Shown one piece after another: positions 8,473 to 16,748 of a stretch of 19,979 bases of DNA. The translations under genes were made by a program, and so were the position numbers. The notes under the pieces were generated by a model. It was not told the DNA's origin, did no database searches, and worked only from the letters and a program-made list of their open reading frames with translations. The stretch covers positions 1,970,001-1,989,979 of the forward strand of contig NZ_CP046051.1 in NCBI RefSeq assembly GCF_013315815.1. The letters are read 5' to 3'. The DNA is from Caproicibacterium lactatifermentans. GTDB lineage: Bacteria > Bacillota > Clostridia > Oscillospirales > Acutalibacteraceae. The stretch's first letter is position 1, and each line of letters begins with the position of its first letter.

Positions 8473-9759
8473 TTATTTCTCCGGCTGAATAACATCAATG
8501 CCCATATACGGACGCAGGACTTCCGGCACCGTAACGCTGCCGTCGGCGTTCTGATTCTGTTCGACAATTGCCGGCATAATACGGGACGTTGCTAAACCGG
8601 AAGCGTTCAGTGTATGCACAAAGTGCAGCTTGCGGTTTGCATCACGGTACTTAACATTGCCGCGGCGTGCCTGATAATCCCGTGCATTGGAGGCAGAGGA
8701 AACTTCCTTGTAAATCCCCATGGAAGGAATCCAAACCTCAATATCATATGTGCGAGCCATGGAGAAGGAGCAGTCCCCTGCTGCTAAACGGCTGACACGA
8801 TAGTGCAAACCCAGTTCCTGTACCAGGCGTTCGGCCTTACCGACCATTTCCTGAAATGCGGCGTCACTGCCCTCCGGTGTGGCATACTGTACCATTTCCA
8901 CCTTGTTGAACTGGTGGCCGCGAATCATGCCGCGCTCTTCGCTACGGTAAGAACCGGCCTCTCTGCGGTAGCAGGGTGTATATGCAATGTATTTACGCGG
9001 CAGGTCCTTTTCAGAAAGGATCTCATCACGATGCAGGTTAACCAGTGCGGTTTCAGCGGTCGGCAGCATAAATTTCTTTTCGCTGCTGGTCGGGTTCTGA
9101 ATCCAGTATACTTCATCTGTAAATTTCGGGAACTGGCCCGCTACATAACCACACTCATAATTCAGCATATGCGGCGGCAGAATAAGTTCATACCCGTCAG
9201 AAAGATGCTCATTGATAAAGAAGTTAAGAATTGCCCATTCCATGCGTGCGCCCCAGCCGCGGTAAATCCATGCACCGCTGCCAGCAATTTTTGCACCGCG
9301 CTGGTAATCAATCATACCCAGGCTTTCGCAAAGGTCTACATGATTTTTCGGCTCAAAATTGAAGACCGGCTTTTCTTTAAAGTAGTGGTCCGGAATATTC
9401 TGCTCTTTGCCGCCGGGCTGTACGTCCTCATCCGGCAGGTTAGGCAGGGACAGCATCAGTGTCCGCTGCTTATCATTGATTTCAGAAAGTTTTGCATTGG
9501 CTTCTTTCACTTCTCCGGACAGGGCCTTCATCTTTGCGAGGACCTCAGAAGCATCGCCGCCAGCCTTTTTGATTTTTGGGATTTCTTTGCTGACAGCGTT
9601 CTGCTCTGCTTTTTTGCTCTCCACTTTGCCGGTTGCTTCACGGCGTTCTTTGTCCACCGCCAAAATCTCATCGACAACGCCGTCCAAATCCATCTGTCGT
9701 TTTTTGATTGCCGCTTTGACATAGTCCGGTTTTTCACGGATAAGTTTGATATCAATCAT
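8473..9759 (-). CDS. serS: Seryl-tRNA synthetase
   Basis: This is a class II synthetase that charges tRNA-Ser with serine in the cytoplasm. It has 428 residues, full length. The ATG at 9759 follows TGGGGGAGA. Residues 1-105 form the N-terminal tRNA-binding helical arm, with a long antiparallel coiled coil rich in Lys/Glu at about 28-100. The catalytic domain follows. The TAET serine-binding loop is at 234-237. Motif 2 begins at CYRREAGSYRSEERG (263-277) and continues IRGHQFNKVEMV. Motif 3 is around 386-397 (NASGLATSRIMP). The gene begins 61 bases after parB with no clear promoter between, so it may be transcribed with parAB. No T-box leader is visible. A strong hairpin follows it. Confidence 0.98.
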   Translation of the reverse strand: MIDIKLIREKPDYVKAAIKKRQMDLDGVVDEILAVDKERREATGKVESKKAEQNAVSKEIPKIKKAGGDASEVLAKMKALSGEVKEANAKLSEINDKQRTLMLSLPNLPDEDVQPGGKEQNIPDHYFKEKPVFNFEPKNHVDLCESLGMIDYQRGAKIAGSGAWIYRGWGARMEWAILNFFINEHLSDGYELILPPHMLNYECGYVAGQFPKFTDEVYWIQNPTSSEKKFMLPTAETALVNLHRDEILSEKDLPRKYIAYTPCYRREAGSYRSEERGMIRGHQFNKVEMVQYATPEGSDAAFQEMVGKAERLVQELGLHYRVSRLAAGDCSFSMARTYDIEVWIPSMGIYKEVSSASNARDYQARRGNVKYRDANRKLHFVHTLNASGLATSRIMPAIVEQNQNADGSVTVPEVLRPYMGIDVIQPEK

Positions 9760-9820
9760 TTTGTTTTCTCCCCCAATATCCCTTTCTTGTCATTTCCTAT
9801 ATGGATTCAAAATTTAGTTT

Positions 9821-10663
9821 TTATTCAAATTGTTTCAGCAGTGATTTCAGGTCATCTTCACCGTTAAACTCAATATGTAAGACGCCTCTTTTTCGGCTTC
9901 CGGTCACTTTTACCCGCCGGCCGAGCTGTTCATGCAAAGAAAGCGCTGCTTCGTCATAAAACGGAATCTGGTGTTTCAGACTGCTGCCTTTCAGCTGTGC
10001 GGCGAATTGCTTGGAAAGCTTTTCCAGTTGTCGAACGGTCAGTCCGTCTTTTATACAGCGCAGTGCCATCGGCACCTGCTGCTCCAGTGGAAAGGCCAAA
10101 AGAGTACGCGCCTGTCCTGCCGTCAGCCTGCCCTGCTGCAAAAGTTCCTGCACCTGCTGCGGCAGATGCACTAAACGCAGCGCGTTGGCGACCGCCGGTC
10201 GAGATTTTCCGACACTGTCTGCCACTTCTTCCTGCGTCATTTCATACTGGTCCATCAAAGATTGATACCCTTCCGCTTCTTCCAGCGGATTCAGGTCTGC
10301 GCGCTGTAAATTTTCAATCAGCGCCATTTCCATCACTTGCTGGTCCGTCAGTTCCCGCACCAAAACCGGCACCTGCCGAACACCCGCCATGTGTGCCGCA
10401 CGCCAGCGGCGTTCCCCCGCGACAATTTGGTAACCGCTTTGGTCCGGCAGCGGCCGTACAAGCAGCGGCTGCAAAATGCCATGTTGCGTGATGGACTCTG
10501 CAAGGCCAGCCAGTTCTTCCTCGTCAAATTTTCGCCGCGGCTGGCTGCGGTTTGGTTCCAAGTCATTGATGCTGACCATAATGGAAGAGTCGCCGTCCTC
10601 CGTATCATTCTCTGCAAAAATGGCATCCAGCCCCTTGCCGAGGCCCCTTTGTTTAGAGGACAA
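9821..10663 (-). CDS. parB: Chromosome partitioning protein ParB (Spo0J)
   Basis: This is a CTPase DNA clamp that loads at parS sites near the origin and works with ParA to segregate it and to load SMC. It has 280 residues. The start is TTG at 10663, 8 or so bases after GAGGTG; no nearby ATG fits. The N-terminal RGLGKGLDAIF (6-16) is the ParA-stimulating peptide. The CTP-binding motifs are at GERRWRA (83-89) and ENLQR (117-121), and the helix-turn-helix is at about 143-167. GKSRPAVANALR and TAGQAR carry the Arg and Gly of parS-specific ParB proteins, unlike the Noc paralogue here. The C-terminal dimer domain ends GEDDLKSLLKQFE. parA ends 11 bases upstream. Two parS sites are in the window. 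Confidence 0.97.
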   Translation of the reverse strand: MSSKQRGLGKGLDAIFAENDTEDGDSSIMVSINDLEPNRSQPRRKFDEEELAGLAESITQHGILQPLLVRPLPDQSGYQIVAGERRWRAAHMAGVRQVPVLVRELTDQQVMEMALIENLQRADLNPLEEAEGYQSLMDQYEMTQEEVADSVGKSRPAVANALRLVHLPQQVQELLQQGRLTAGQARTLLAFPLEQQVPMALRCIKDGLTVRQLEKLSKQFAAQLKGSSLKHQIPFYDEAALSLHEQLGRRVKVTGSRKRGVLHIEFNGEDDLKSLLKQFE

Positions 10664-10674
10664 TCTGTTTCACC

Positions 10675-11442
10675 TCACTCTTTATGCTTATGAATCAGTT
10701 CCACTGCCAGCGCATTGTATGCCTTTGCGCCCTTACAGTTACGGTCAAAGTACTGAATGGGCTGTCCAAAGCTTGGTGCCTCACTCAGGCGTACCGTGCG
10801 TGGAATAACCGTTTTGAAAACTTCATCTTTAAAATATTTCTTTACTTCATCTACAACCTGCTGGGTTAAGTTCAGCCGGCCATCATACATGGTCAGCAGA
10901 ACGCCCTCAATTTCCAGCCCGCGGTTATATTGGCGCTTTACTCGACGGACACTGTTTATCAGCTGGCTAAGGCCCTCCAACGCATAGAATTCACACTGAA
11001 TCGGAATCAGCACACTATCCGCCGCAATCAGCGCATTAGTTGTAATGAAGCCAAGGGACGGCGGGCAGTCAATCAAAATATAGTCATACTGGTCCCTAAT
11101 GTCGGCCAAAGCACGCTTCAGTATGATTTCCCTGTGGGGCTTGTCCACCAGCTCAATCTCCGCCCCGGACAGGTCCAGTGAACTAGGCAGCAGCGAAAGA
11201 TTATTAAACTCTGTCTTTAAAATAGCTTTCTGAACAGCAAGGTCCCTTATCAGCACATCATAGACCGAAACCTTCAACTTTCGGCGGTCCACTCCTACTC
11301 CGCTGGAGGAGTTCCCCTGTGGGTCCGTATCAACCAGCAGTGTCCGTTTTCCGGCTGCACCAAGGGCAGAAGAAAGGTTGACTGCGGTCGTTGTTTTCCC
11401 CACGCCGCCTTTCTGGTTAGAAACAGCAATTATGCGGCTCAT
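10675..11442 (-). CDS. parA: Chromosome partitioning ATPase ParA (Soj)
   Basis: This is a deviant Walker ATPase that binds DNA as an ATP dimer, helps move ParB-bound origins, and in Bacillus also controls DnaA. It has 255 residues, the normal Soj length. The ATG at 11442 follows AAGGGAGGAG. The deviant P-loop KGGVGKTT lies at 11-18 with the signature Lys11, VDTDPQGNSSSG at 37-48, and Walker B ILIDCPPSLG at 122-131. There is no N-terminal helix-turn-helix, so it is the chromosomal Soj type rather than plasmid type Ia. It is the first gene of a parA-parB unit, with a promoter at about 11475 and a parS site immediately upstream of that, which suggests ParB feedback on its own operon. Confidence 0.97.
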   Translation of the reverse strand: MSRIIAVSNQKGGVGKTTTAVNLSSALGAAGKRTLLVDTDPQGNSSSGVGVDRRKLKVSVYDVLIRDLAVQKAILKTEFNNLSLLPSSLDLSGAEIELVDKPHREIILKRALADIRDQYDYILIDCPPSLGFITTNALIAADSVLIPIQCEFYALEGLSQLINSVRRVKRQYNRGLEIEGVLLTMYDGRLNLTQQVVDEVKKYFKDEVFKTVIPRTVRLSEAPSFGQPIQYFDRNCKGAKAYNALAVELIHKHKE

Positions 11443-11474
11443 TATCCAGCTCCTCCCTTTTTATAATATGCTTT

Positions 11475-11503
11475 ATTATACCACGGAAAGAGGGGTAAAT
11501 AAA
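11475..11503 (-). promoter_or_regulatory. Candidate parAB promoter
   Basis: The minus strand has a perfect -10 TATAAT (11475-11480). The best -35, TTTATT at 11498-11503 after a 17-base spacer, is poor. The nearby parS at 11520 leaves room for regulation by ParB. It is the only promoter-like sequence between the noc terminator and parA. Confidence 0.55.
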
Positions 11504-11519
11504 GGGGCGGAAAGTATTA

Positions 11520-11535
11520 TGTTTCACGTGAAACA
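11520..11535. promoter_or_regulatory. parS site 1 (ParB binding)
   Basis: TGTTTCACGTGAAACA is a perfect 16-base palindrome that matches the conserved bacterial parS sequence. It lies between the noc terminator and the parA promoter. Confidence 0.96.
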
Positions 11536-11543
11536 CAACACAT

Positions 11544-11578
11544 AAAAAAAGGGCCTGCCACGGGGCAAACCCTCTTTT
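11544..11578 (-). terminator. Terminator after noc
   Basis: On the minus strand AGGGTTTGCC and GGCAGGCCCT form a 10-base stem with two G-U pairs and a 4-base loop, followed by seven T residues. It separates noc from parS 1 and parAB. Confidence 0.85.
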
Positions 11579-11647
11579 TGAAAATGATTGTGGGAAAATG
11601 ATAAGAAATAGGCTTTTCTTGTAATCTAAAATTTTAATAGAGCGGTT

Positions 11648-12463
11648 TTAGGCGGGCTGCTTGTCCGTCTGTTTATTTTGTGCCTCATTTTTAGGGATAC
11701 GCACAACCCATTCCAGATATTTTTCTGTTTCCGTCTGGTAGGTTTCCGCCTGTACACCGGTCTTTTGCAGAGTGGTGACCGCATGCTGAATAGTGTTGCC
11801 AAAAATGCGGACATCCTTGGGAACCGGCGTTTGATGCTGCCGATGCTTTGGCTCTTCTTTCAGCATCTTGTTCACTAGTGCGTCTGTCTGCTGCACATTC
11901 ATGCCGCTGCGCAAAATCATCCCCAGCACCTGTTTTTGCTGCTCGGGGTCTGATAAACGCAGCAACGCGCGCGCATGCCTCTCCGTCAAGTGGTTCTCCA
12001 CAATACAGGCACGCACATTTGGCGGCAGCTTCAGCAGCCGCAGTTTATTCGCAACGGCGGACTGGCTGCGTCCCAGCCGCTCAGCACATTCTTCCTGCGT
12101 AACGTCCCAGACTTCAATGAGTCGCTGAATGCCTTCCGCTTCTTCAAACATGTTGAGGTCCGAACGCTGTAAATTTTCTGTCAGCGCAAAAATAGCACTT
12201 TCGCGGTCGCTGCAGCTGGTAATGAGGACCGGTACGTCCTTCATTCCCAAACTTCTGCAGGCACGCAGGCGTCGCTCACCGGCAATCAGTTCATACACAC
12301 CACCGGACATACGCCGTACGATGATTGGCTGCAACAGGCCATTGGCTGCAATGCTGTCCGCCAGTTCTTTCAGCTCCTGTTCTGCAAAGGTGCGGCGCGG
12401 CTGTGCCGGATTTGGACAAATACAATCAATATCCAGCTTTATAATGTGCTGTTGTCCCAGCAT
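11648..12463 (-). CDS. noc: Nucleoid occlusion protein Noc (ParB paralogue)
   Basis: This is a CTP-dependent DNA clamp that keeps the division septum off the nucleoid. It has 271 residues from the ATG at 12463, which follows GGGAGGTGAAAAC; the longer frame to 12589 reads through this ribosome binding site. The motifs are GERRLRA (62-68), ENLQR (96-100) and a helix-turn-helix at about 122-147. It has Gln134 and Lys140 in GRSQSAVANKLR and Arg162 in TERHAR, the residue types that mark Noc rather than ParB DNA specificity. The C-terminal VRIFGNTIQHAV...WVVRIPKNE matches the Noc end. The N-terminus starts almost at the CTP domain (MLGQQHIIKLDID) and lacks the amphipathic membrane helix (MKHSFSRFF-like) of Bacillus Noc. 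It lies downstream of rsmG by 198 bases. A second true ParB is the less likely alternative. Confidence 0.88.
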   Translation of the reverse strand: MLGQQHIIKLDIDCICPNPAQPRRTFAEQELKELADSIAANGLLQPIIVRRMSGGVYELIAGERRLRACRSLGMKDVPVLITSCSDRESAIFALTENLQRSDLNMFEEAEGIQRLIEVWDVTQEECAERLGRSQSAVANKLRLLKLPPNVRACIVENHLTERHARALLRLSDPEQQKQVLGMILRSGMNVQQTDALVNKMLKEEPKHRQHQTPVPKDVRIFGNTIQHAVTTLQKTGVQAETYQTETEKYLEWVVRIPKNEAQNKQTDKQPA

Positions 12464-12661
12464 GTTTTCACCTCCCTGCTTGTCTACTATCTTAGCACAA
12501 CGCATTTGTATGAATTTGTAGAAAGGTGATGCAAAGGTTATCTTTCGTTTTTCTATTAAAGGAAGGCAAAAACAGAAAGTGTCATTCACTTCTTTCCTTG
12601 TTGAAAACTATGTTGAAAGTTATCAGAAGCCGTGTGCTTCCCATCTTGCTACGGTGGAAAA

Positions 12662-13372
12662 CTATAAGGGATTCTTCTTCATTTTTTTCGTGGTACGTGG
12701 ATACGATGCAGGACAATGCTTCTCGTGCCGAATTTGCAGGAAGGTTCGTTCACTGCCATCCGGCAGCGTGTACTGCTCCGCACGCTCCAGTTTGCCGCCC
12801 AAAACCTGCAGTGCATTCTGTGCATCGGCCAGTTCTTCCTGTGCCGCTGGTCCTTTCCACGCACAGAAACTGCCGCCGACTTTGACCAGCGGCAAACAGT
12901 ATTCGCACAGGACCGGAAGCGGCGCAACCGCACGCGCAAATGCAAAGTTGTACTGCTCCCGCTGGTCTACATTTTTCCCGGCTTCTTCTGCCCGTGCATG
13001 CAGGGAGTTGAAATCCACCTTAATATTTCGGCTGATGTCCTCCAATACACACAGGCGTTTTTGCAGACCGTCCAACAGTGTCAAGCGCATATCCGGCACT
13101 GCCAGCTTCAGCGGTATCCCCGGAAAGCCCGCGCCTGTACCAACATCTATACAGCGCTGTCCGGACAGAGAAATCCACTGCAGCGGATATAGGGAATCTA
13201 AAAAATGCTTTTGGACGAATGCTTCCGGTTCTGTAATCGCAGTTAAATTGATTTTTGTATTCCATTCCAGCAGCTGTTCCATGTACTGCTGGAATTGACG
13301 GCATTGTTCCGCGGAAAGGGAAATACCACAAGCGGCGGCGCCGTCGTTCAGCATGGACTCTATATTCTTCAT
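12662..13372 (-). CDS. rsmG: 16S rRNA (guanine-527-N7) methyltransferase RsmG
   Basis: This enzyme methylates N7 of G527 in 16S rRNA with S-adenosylmethionine, in the cytoplasm. It has 236 residues. The ATG at 13372 overlaps the mnmG stop as ATGA and follows AAAGGAG at a good spacing; the ATG at 13396 lies further inside mnmG with no such site. The Rossmann-fold SAM motif is CIDVGTGAGFPGIPLKL at 74-90. The upstream LEWNTKINLTAI (35-46) and HFLDSL (56-61) are typical of the GidB/RsmG family. The tail ends in a Lys-rich patch (TTKKMKKNPL). Translational coupling to mnmG is indicated by the 4-base overlap. Loss of RsmG gives low-level streptomycin resistance in other bacteria. Confidence 0.97.
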   Translation of the reverse strand: MKNIESMLNDGAAACGISLSAEQCRQFQQYMEQLLEWNTKINLTAITEPEAFVQKHFLDSLYPLQWISLSGQRCIDVGTGAGFPGIPLKLAVPDMRLTLLDGLQKRLCVLEDISRNIKVDFNSLHARAEEAGKNVDQREQYNFAFARAVAPLPVLCEYCLPLVKVGGSFCAWKGPAAQEELADAQNALQVLGGKLERAEQYTLPDGSERTFLQIRHEKHCPASYPRTTKKMKKNPL

Positions 13373-15246
13373 TTGCTCTGCTCCTTTGTCAGCCAAATCA
13401 GCAGAACACTGATATCTGCCGGACTGACACCGGAAATGCGGCTGGCCTGTCCGATATTCGCCGGCTGCACACGGTTCAGCTTTTCCTGTGCCTCACTGCG
13501 CAGACCAGTCACTTCGGTGTAATCAAAATGTCTAGGCAGCAGTTTGCCTTCTAGGCGGCGCATTTCGGCAATATCTGCTTTTTGTCTCTTAATGTATCCC
13601 GCATACTTCAGTTCAATCTCCGCATTTTCAAAAACGGCAGTTGGATAGTCCGGACGTTCCTTGTCCACCGGCGTCAGCACTTCATAGTTTAACTGCGGAC
13701 GCTTCAGCAGCTCGGACAGATGTACCCCTGTGTGCACCGGTGATGTTTCACGTGAAACAAGAATCTGATTCAGTGTATCACTCGGCGGAAAAACCGTTTT
13801 CTGTGCGCGCTGTATCTCTGCTTTTTTCTGTTCTTCCTTCTGTTGAAATCTCTCCCAGCGGTCATCACTGATTAAGCCAACTTTACGGCCTATGGGTGTC
13901 AGGCGTTCATCCGCGTTGTCCTGCCGCAGCACTAACCGGTATTCGCTCCGGCTGGTCATCATGCGGTAAGGATCCGTAACACCTTTGGTCACAAGGTCAT
14001 CAACCAACGTACCAATGTAGGAACTGGCACGGTCCAAAATCATCGGTTTCCGTTTCTGCACTTTGAGGGCCGCGTTAATGCCCGCTACAATTCCCTGTGC
14101 AGCAGCTTCTTCATATCCGGAACTGCCGTTAAACTGTCCCGCTCCGTAAAGGCCGGGTTGATCGTGGAACTCTAAGGTCGCATCCATCTGCAGCGGGTCC
14201 ACACAATCATACTCGATTGCGTAGGCACAGCGCATAATCTGTACATGTTCCAGCCCTTTTATGGTGTGATAGAACTGCAGCTGTACTTCTTCCGGCAAGC
14301 TGGAGCTCATTCCCTGTAAATACATCTCTTCCGTGTTCAGTCCACACGGCTCAATGAACAGCTGGTGACGCGGTTTATCGCGGAACCGCATAATTTTATC
14401 CTCAATGCTGGGGCAGTACCGCGGTCCTATGCCTGAAATGCGTCCGCTGTACAGCGGGCTGCGATTGATATTTTTTAGAATGATGTCCTTTGTTTTTTCA
14501 TTGGTCCAGGAAACATAACACACCGCTCGATTTTTTCCCGGTGTCTGTGTATCATACGAAAAAGGAATCACTGGATTATCTCCTTTTTGTACTTCCAGGT
14601 CTGAAAAATCAATACTGCTGCGCAGTACACGGGCCGGTGTTCCGGTCTTGAAACGGTGCAGCTGCAGCCTCAGTTTCTGCAGCGGCTCGCTTAAAAAGCC
14701 CGCGGGGAACATACCGTCCGGACCGCTGTCATAGCCAACTTCCCCAACATAAACACGTCCACCCAAAAATGTGCCGGTCGCCAGCACCACTGCCTGCACG
14801 GTATACACCGCACCCATGCGTGTGACCAGCTGCCAGCCTTCACCTCTTCGGCGGAGGTCCACCACTTCCGCCTGCTTGAGGTATAAATTCTCCTGCAGCT
14901 CCAGCTTATGCTTCATAATTTCGCTGTATTTTCTGCGGTCTATCTGACAGCGCAGGGAATGCACCGCCGGACCTTTGCCGAGGTTCAGCATGCGGCTCTG
15001 CAAAAAGCAGGCGTCCGCCGTGCGGCCCATCTCGCCGCCAAGTGCATCAATTTCCCGCACCAAATGTCCTTTTGCTGTTCCGCCGATGCTTGGGTTGCAG
15101 GGGCAGTTTCCCACCGCGTCCAGATTGATCGTAAAAACCAGTGTCGAACAGCCCAGCCGAGCACTGGCCAAACCAGCCTCTATGCCGGCGTGGCCGGCAC
15201 CAACCACCGCCACATCATACAGGCCAGCGTCATACTCATATTCCAT
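13369..15246 (-). CDS. mnmG: tRNA uridine-5-carboxymethylaminomethyl modification enzyme MnmG
   Basis: This is the FAD-binding partner of MnmE; the complex adds the (carboxymethyl)aminomethyl group to C5 of wobble U34 in several tRNAs. It has 625 residues, full length. The ATG at 15246 follows AGGAGGATATC. The FAD-binding GAGHAGIEA is at 16-24. The catalytic cysteines are likely Cys50 in CNPSIGG and Cys278 in RYCPSIEDK, and FTINLDAVGNCPC and GTFLGG are also family motifs. The helical C-terminal domain contains KYAGYIKRQ and RISGVSPADI. A perfect parS site is embedded in codons 496-501 (Val-Ser-Arg-Glu-Thr). A terminator lies 50 bases upstream, between mnmE and this gene, and the stop overlaps rsmG. 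Confidence 0.98.
   Translation of the reverse strand: MEYEYDAGLYDVAVVGAGHAGIEAGLASARLGCSTLVFTINLDAVGNCPCNPSIGGTAKGHLVREIDALGGEMGRTADACFLQSRMLNLGKGPAVHSLRCQIDRRKYSEIMKHKLELQENLYLKQAEVVDLRRRGEGWQLVTRMGAVYTVQAVVLATGTFLGGRVYVGEVGYDSGPDGMFPAGFLSEPLQKLRLQLHRFKTGTPARVLRSSIDFSDLEVQKGDNPVIPFSYDTQTPGKNRAVCYVSWTNEKTKDIILKNINRSPLYSGRISGIGPRYCPSIEDKIMRFRDKPRHQLFIEPCGLNTEEMYLQGMSSSLPEEVQLQFYHTIKGLEHVQIMRCAYAIEYDCVDPLQMDATLEFHDQPGLYGAGQFNGSSGYEEAAAQGIVAGINAALKVQKRKPMILDRASSYIGTLVDDLVTKGVTDPYRMMTSRSEYRLVLRQDNADERLTPIGRKVGLISDDRWERFQQKEEQKKAEIQRAQKTVFPPSDTLNQILVSRETSPVHTGVHLSELLKRPQLNYEVLTPVDKERPDYPTAVFENAEIELKYAGYIKRQKADIAEMRRLEGKLLPRHFDYTEVTGLRSEAQEKLNRVQPANIGQASRISGVSPADISVLLIWLTKEQSK
13744..13759. promoter_or_regulatory. 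parS site 2 (ParB binding), inside mnmG
   Basis: TGTTTCACGTGAAACA occurs again, identical over all 16 bases to parS 1, about 2.2 kb away. It falls in the 3' part of mnmG and is translated as part of LVSRET. The palindrome is kept within coding sequence, as happens in several Firmicutes. Confidence 0.95.
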
Positions 15247-15296
15247 GATATCCTCCTGTATCTTAAAAACCCGTATTCAAGCCCATCTTTCGTATA

Positions 15297-15334
15297 GAAA
15301 AACTGCCCCTTATTGTAAAACGGACGGGGCAGTT
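15297..15334 (-). terminator. Terminator between mnmE and mnmG
   Basis: On the minus strand AACTGCCCC and GGGGCAGTT form a perfect 9-base stem with a 16-base loop, then TTTTTC. The mnmG ribosome binding site starts about 40 bases further on. No clear promoter is seen in between. Confidence 0.82.
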
Positions 15335-15365
15335 CTGTCAAACATCTTTTTGCCGCAGAAAGAAA

Positions 15366-16727
15366 TCATTTTCCCACACAGAAATTTTCAAATACTTTGT
15401 CAATCACTGCATCTGAAGCACGCTCACCTGTCAGTTCCATCAGGGCGGATACCGCATCCTCCACACAGACGGTCACGGCGTCCAGCGTCATGCCGCCGTG
15501 CAGTGCTTCCAGCGCCTCCGTCAGTGCTCCATGTGACTGGCGGACTGCCTCTTTCTGCCGCTGTGTAAACAGCACGCCTGCCGAAGGGTCTATCTTCTGC
15601 AGGTGCAGTGCCTTTTTGACGGCCTCCGTCAGCTCCTGGAGACCGCTTCCCTGCAAAGCACTAATATATACCATCTGTTTAAACTTAGTTTTAATATACA
15701 ATTCGTCTATTTTGCTTTCCATATCACTTTTATTGATAACCGCAATAGCTGGCATATTGCCAATCAAATCCATGAAAGCATGGTCTTCTTCCTGCAGCGG
15801 TTCCGAGGAATCAAACACAGCCAGCACCAGCTGTGCGCCCTCCACACGGCTTCGGCTGCGCAGGACACCCAGCTGCTCCACCGGGTCCTCTGTATTCCGC
15901 AGGCCGGCCGTATCCGCAAGCCGCAGGGGAACATCCCCCAGTAATACAGTTTCCTCCACAACGTCGCGCGTTGTTCCTGCATAGGATGTGACAATGCTTT
16001 TTTCACAGCCGGTTAGCAGGTTCATCAGCGTGCTTTTTCCCACATTTGGCCGGCCGGCAATCACCGTATCGACTCCTTCGCGTAGGATACGTCCGGTATC
16101 AAATCCAGCCAGCAGCTGCCGCAGAATGTGGTCCGCGGCCAAAAGGTCCTTTTCCAACTGGCTGTTCTCTACTTCCGGCACGTTCTCTTCCGGAAAATCT
16201 GCCCATGCGGCCAGATGAGAAGCGATATCGGTCAATGTATTCTGGACAGAGTGAATGCGCTGATTGAGGCGCCCTTCCTGTCCGGCGCGGGCCGCCTGTG
16301 CGGCACCTTTACCCTGTGCAGAAACCATCTCCATAACAGATTCCGCCTGTGTCAAGTCCATCTTTCCATTGAGATAAGCCCTTCGTGTAAATTCTCCCGG
16401 TTCCGCCAAACGTGCACCCGCCTGCAGACAGGCATCCAATAGGCGGTGCATGCCATACAGTCCGCCGTGACAGGAAAGTTCCACTACATCTTCACCGGTA
16501 TAGCTTTTGGGTGCTCGATAATTTGCCGCCACACACTGGTCAAAGCTTCCGTCCCCGTCATGGACAGAACCAAACAGGGAAGTGTACCCCGGAATCTGCG
16601 TCAATTTTTTCCCGGAAACGGACGTAAACACACGGTCCGCTATCTGCTGAGCATGGTCGCCGGAAATACGCACAATGCCGATTCCTCCCGGCGCCATCGG
16701 TGTACTGATTGCTGCTATGGTATGCAA
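15366..16727 (-). CDS. mnmE: tRNA modification GTPase MnmE
   Basis: This GTPase works with MnmG to modify wobble U34 of tRNAs. It has 453 residues, normal length. The start is TTG at 16727, 10 bases after AGGAGG; no upstream ATG is available, and HTIAAISTPMAPGGIGIVRI matches the usual MnmE N-terminus. The formyl-tetrahydrofolate-binding N-domain spans 1-120, helical parts 121-215 and 375-453, and the Ras-like G domain about 218-375. G1 is GRPNVGKS (225-232), G2 is TTRD (252-255), G3 is DTAG (272-275) and the NKSD G4 follows. The C-terminal FCVGK replaces the common FCIGK but keeps the essential Cys451. A strong hairpin lies directly in front of the ribosome binding site, so its message must pass or start within it. 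Confidence 0.98.
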   Translation of the reverse strand: MHTIAAISTPMAPGGIGIVRISGDHAQQIADRVFTSVSGKKLTQIPGYTSLFGSVHDGDGSFDQCVAANYRAPKSYTGEDVVELSCHGGLYGMHRLLDACLQAGARLAEPGEFTRRAYLNGKMDLTQAESVMEMVSAQGKGAAQAARAGQEGRLNQRIHSVQNTLTDIASHLAAWADFPEENVPEVENSQLEKDLLAADHILRQLLAGFDTGRILREGVDTVIAGRPNVGKSTLMNLLTGCEKSIVTSYAGTTRDVVEETVLLGDVPLRLADTAGLRNTEDPVEQLGVLRSRSRVEGAQLVLAVFDSSEPLQEEDHAFMDLIGNMPAIAVINKSDMESKIDELYIKTKFKQMVYISALQGSGLQELTEAVKKALHLQKIDPSAGVLFTQRQKEAVRQSHGALTEALEALHGGMTLDAVTVCVEDAVSALMELTGERASDAVIDKVFENFCVGK

Positions 16728-16748
16728 AACACAAGTTCCTCCTTTGAC

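Noticed and set aside
8803..9867. 354-residue plus-strand ORF opposite serS
   Set aside because: It is antisense to the clear seryl-tRNA synthetase, has no family features and no ribosome binding site; codon structure of serS keeps the opposite frame open.
12478..12500. Extended -10 TGCTAAGAT as a noc promoter
   Set aside because: The -10 is plausible but no -35 at any sensible spacing was found, so it is not listed as a feature.
12598..12630. Short direct repeat TGTTGAAA twice between rsmG and noc, considered as a binding site or DnaA-related motif
   Set aside because: It has only two copies, no palindrome and no match to a DnaA box; probably chance.
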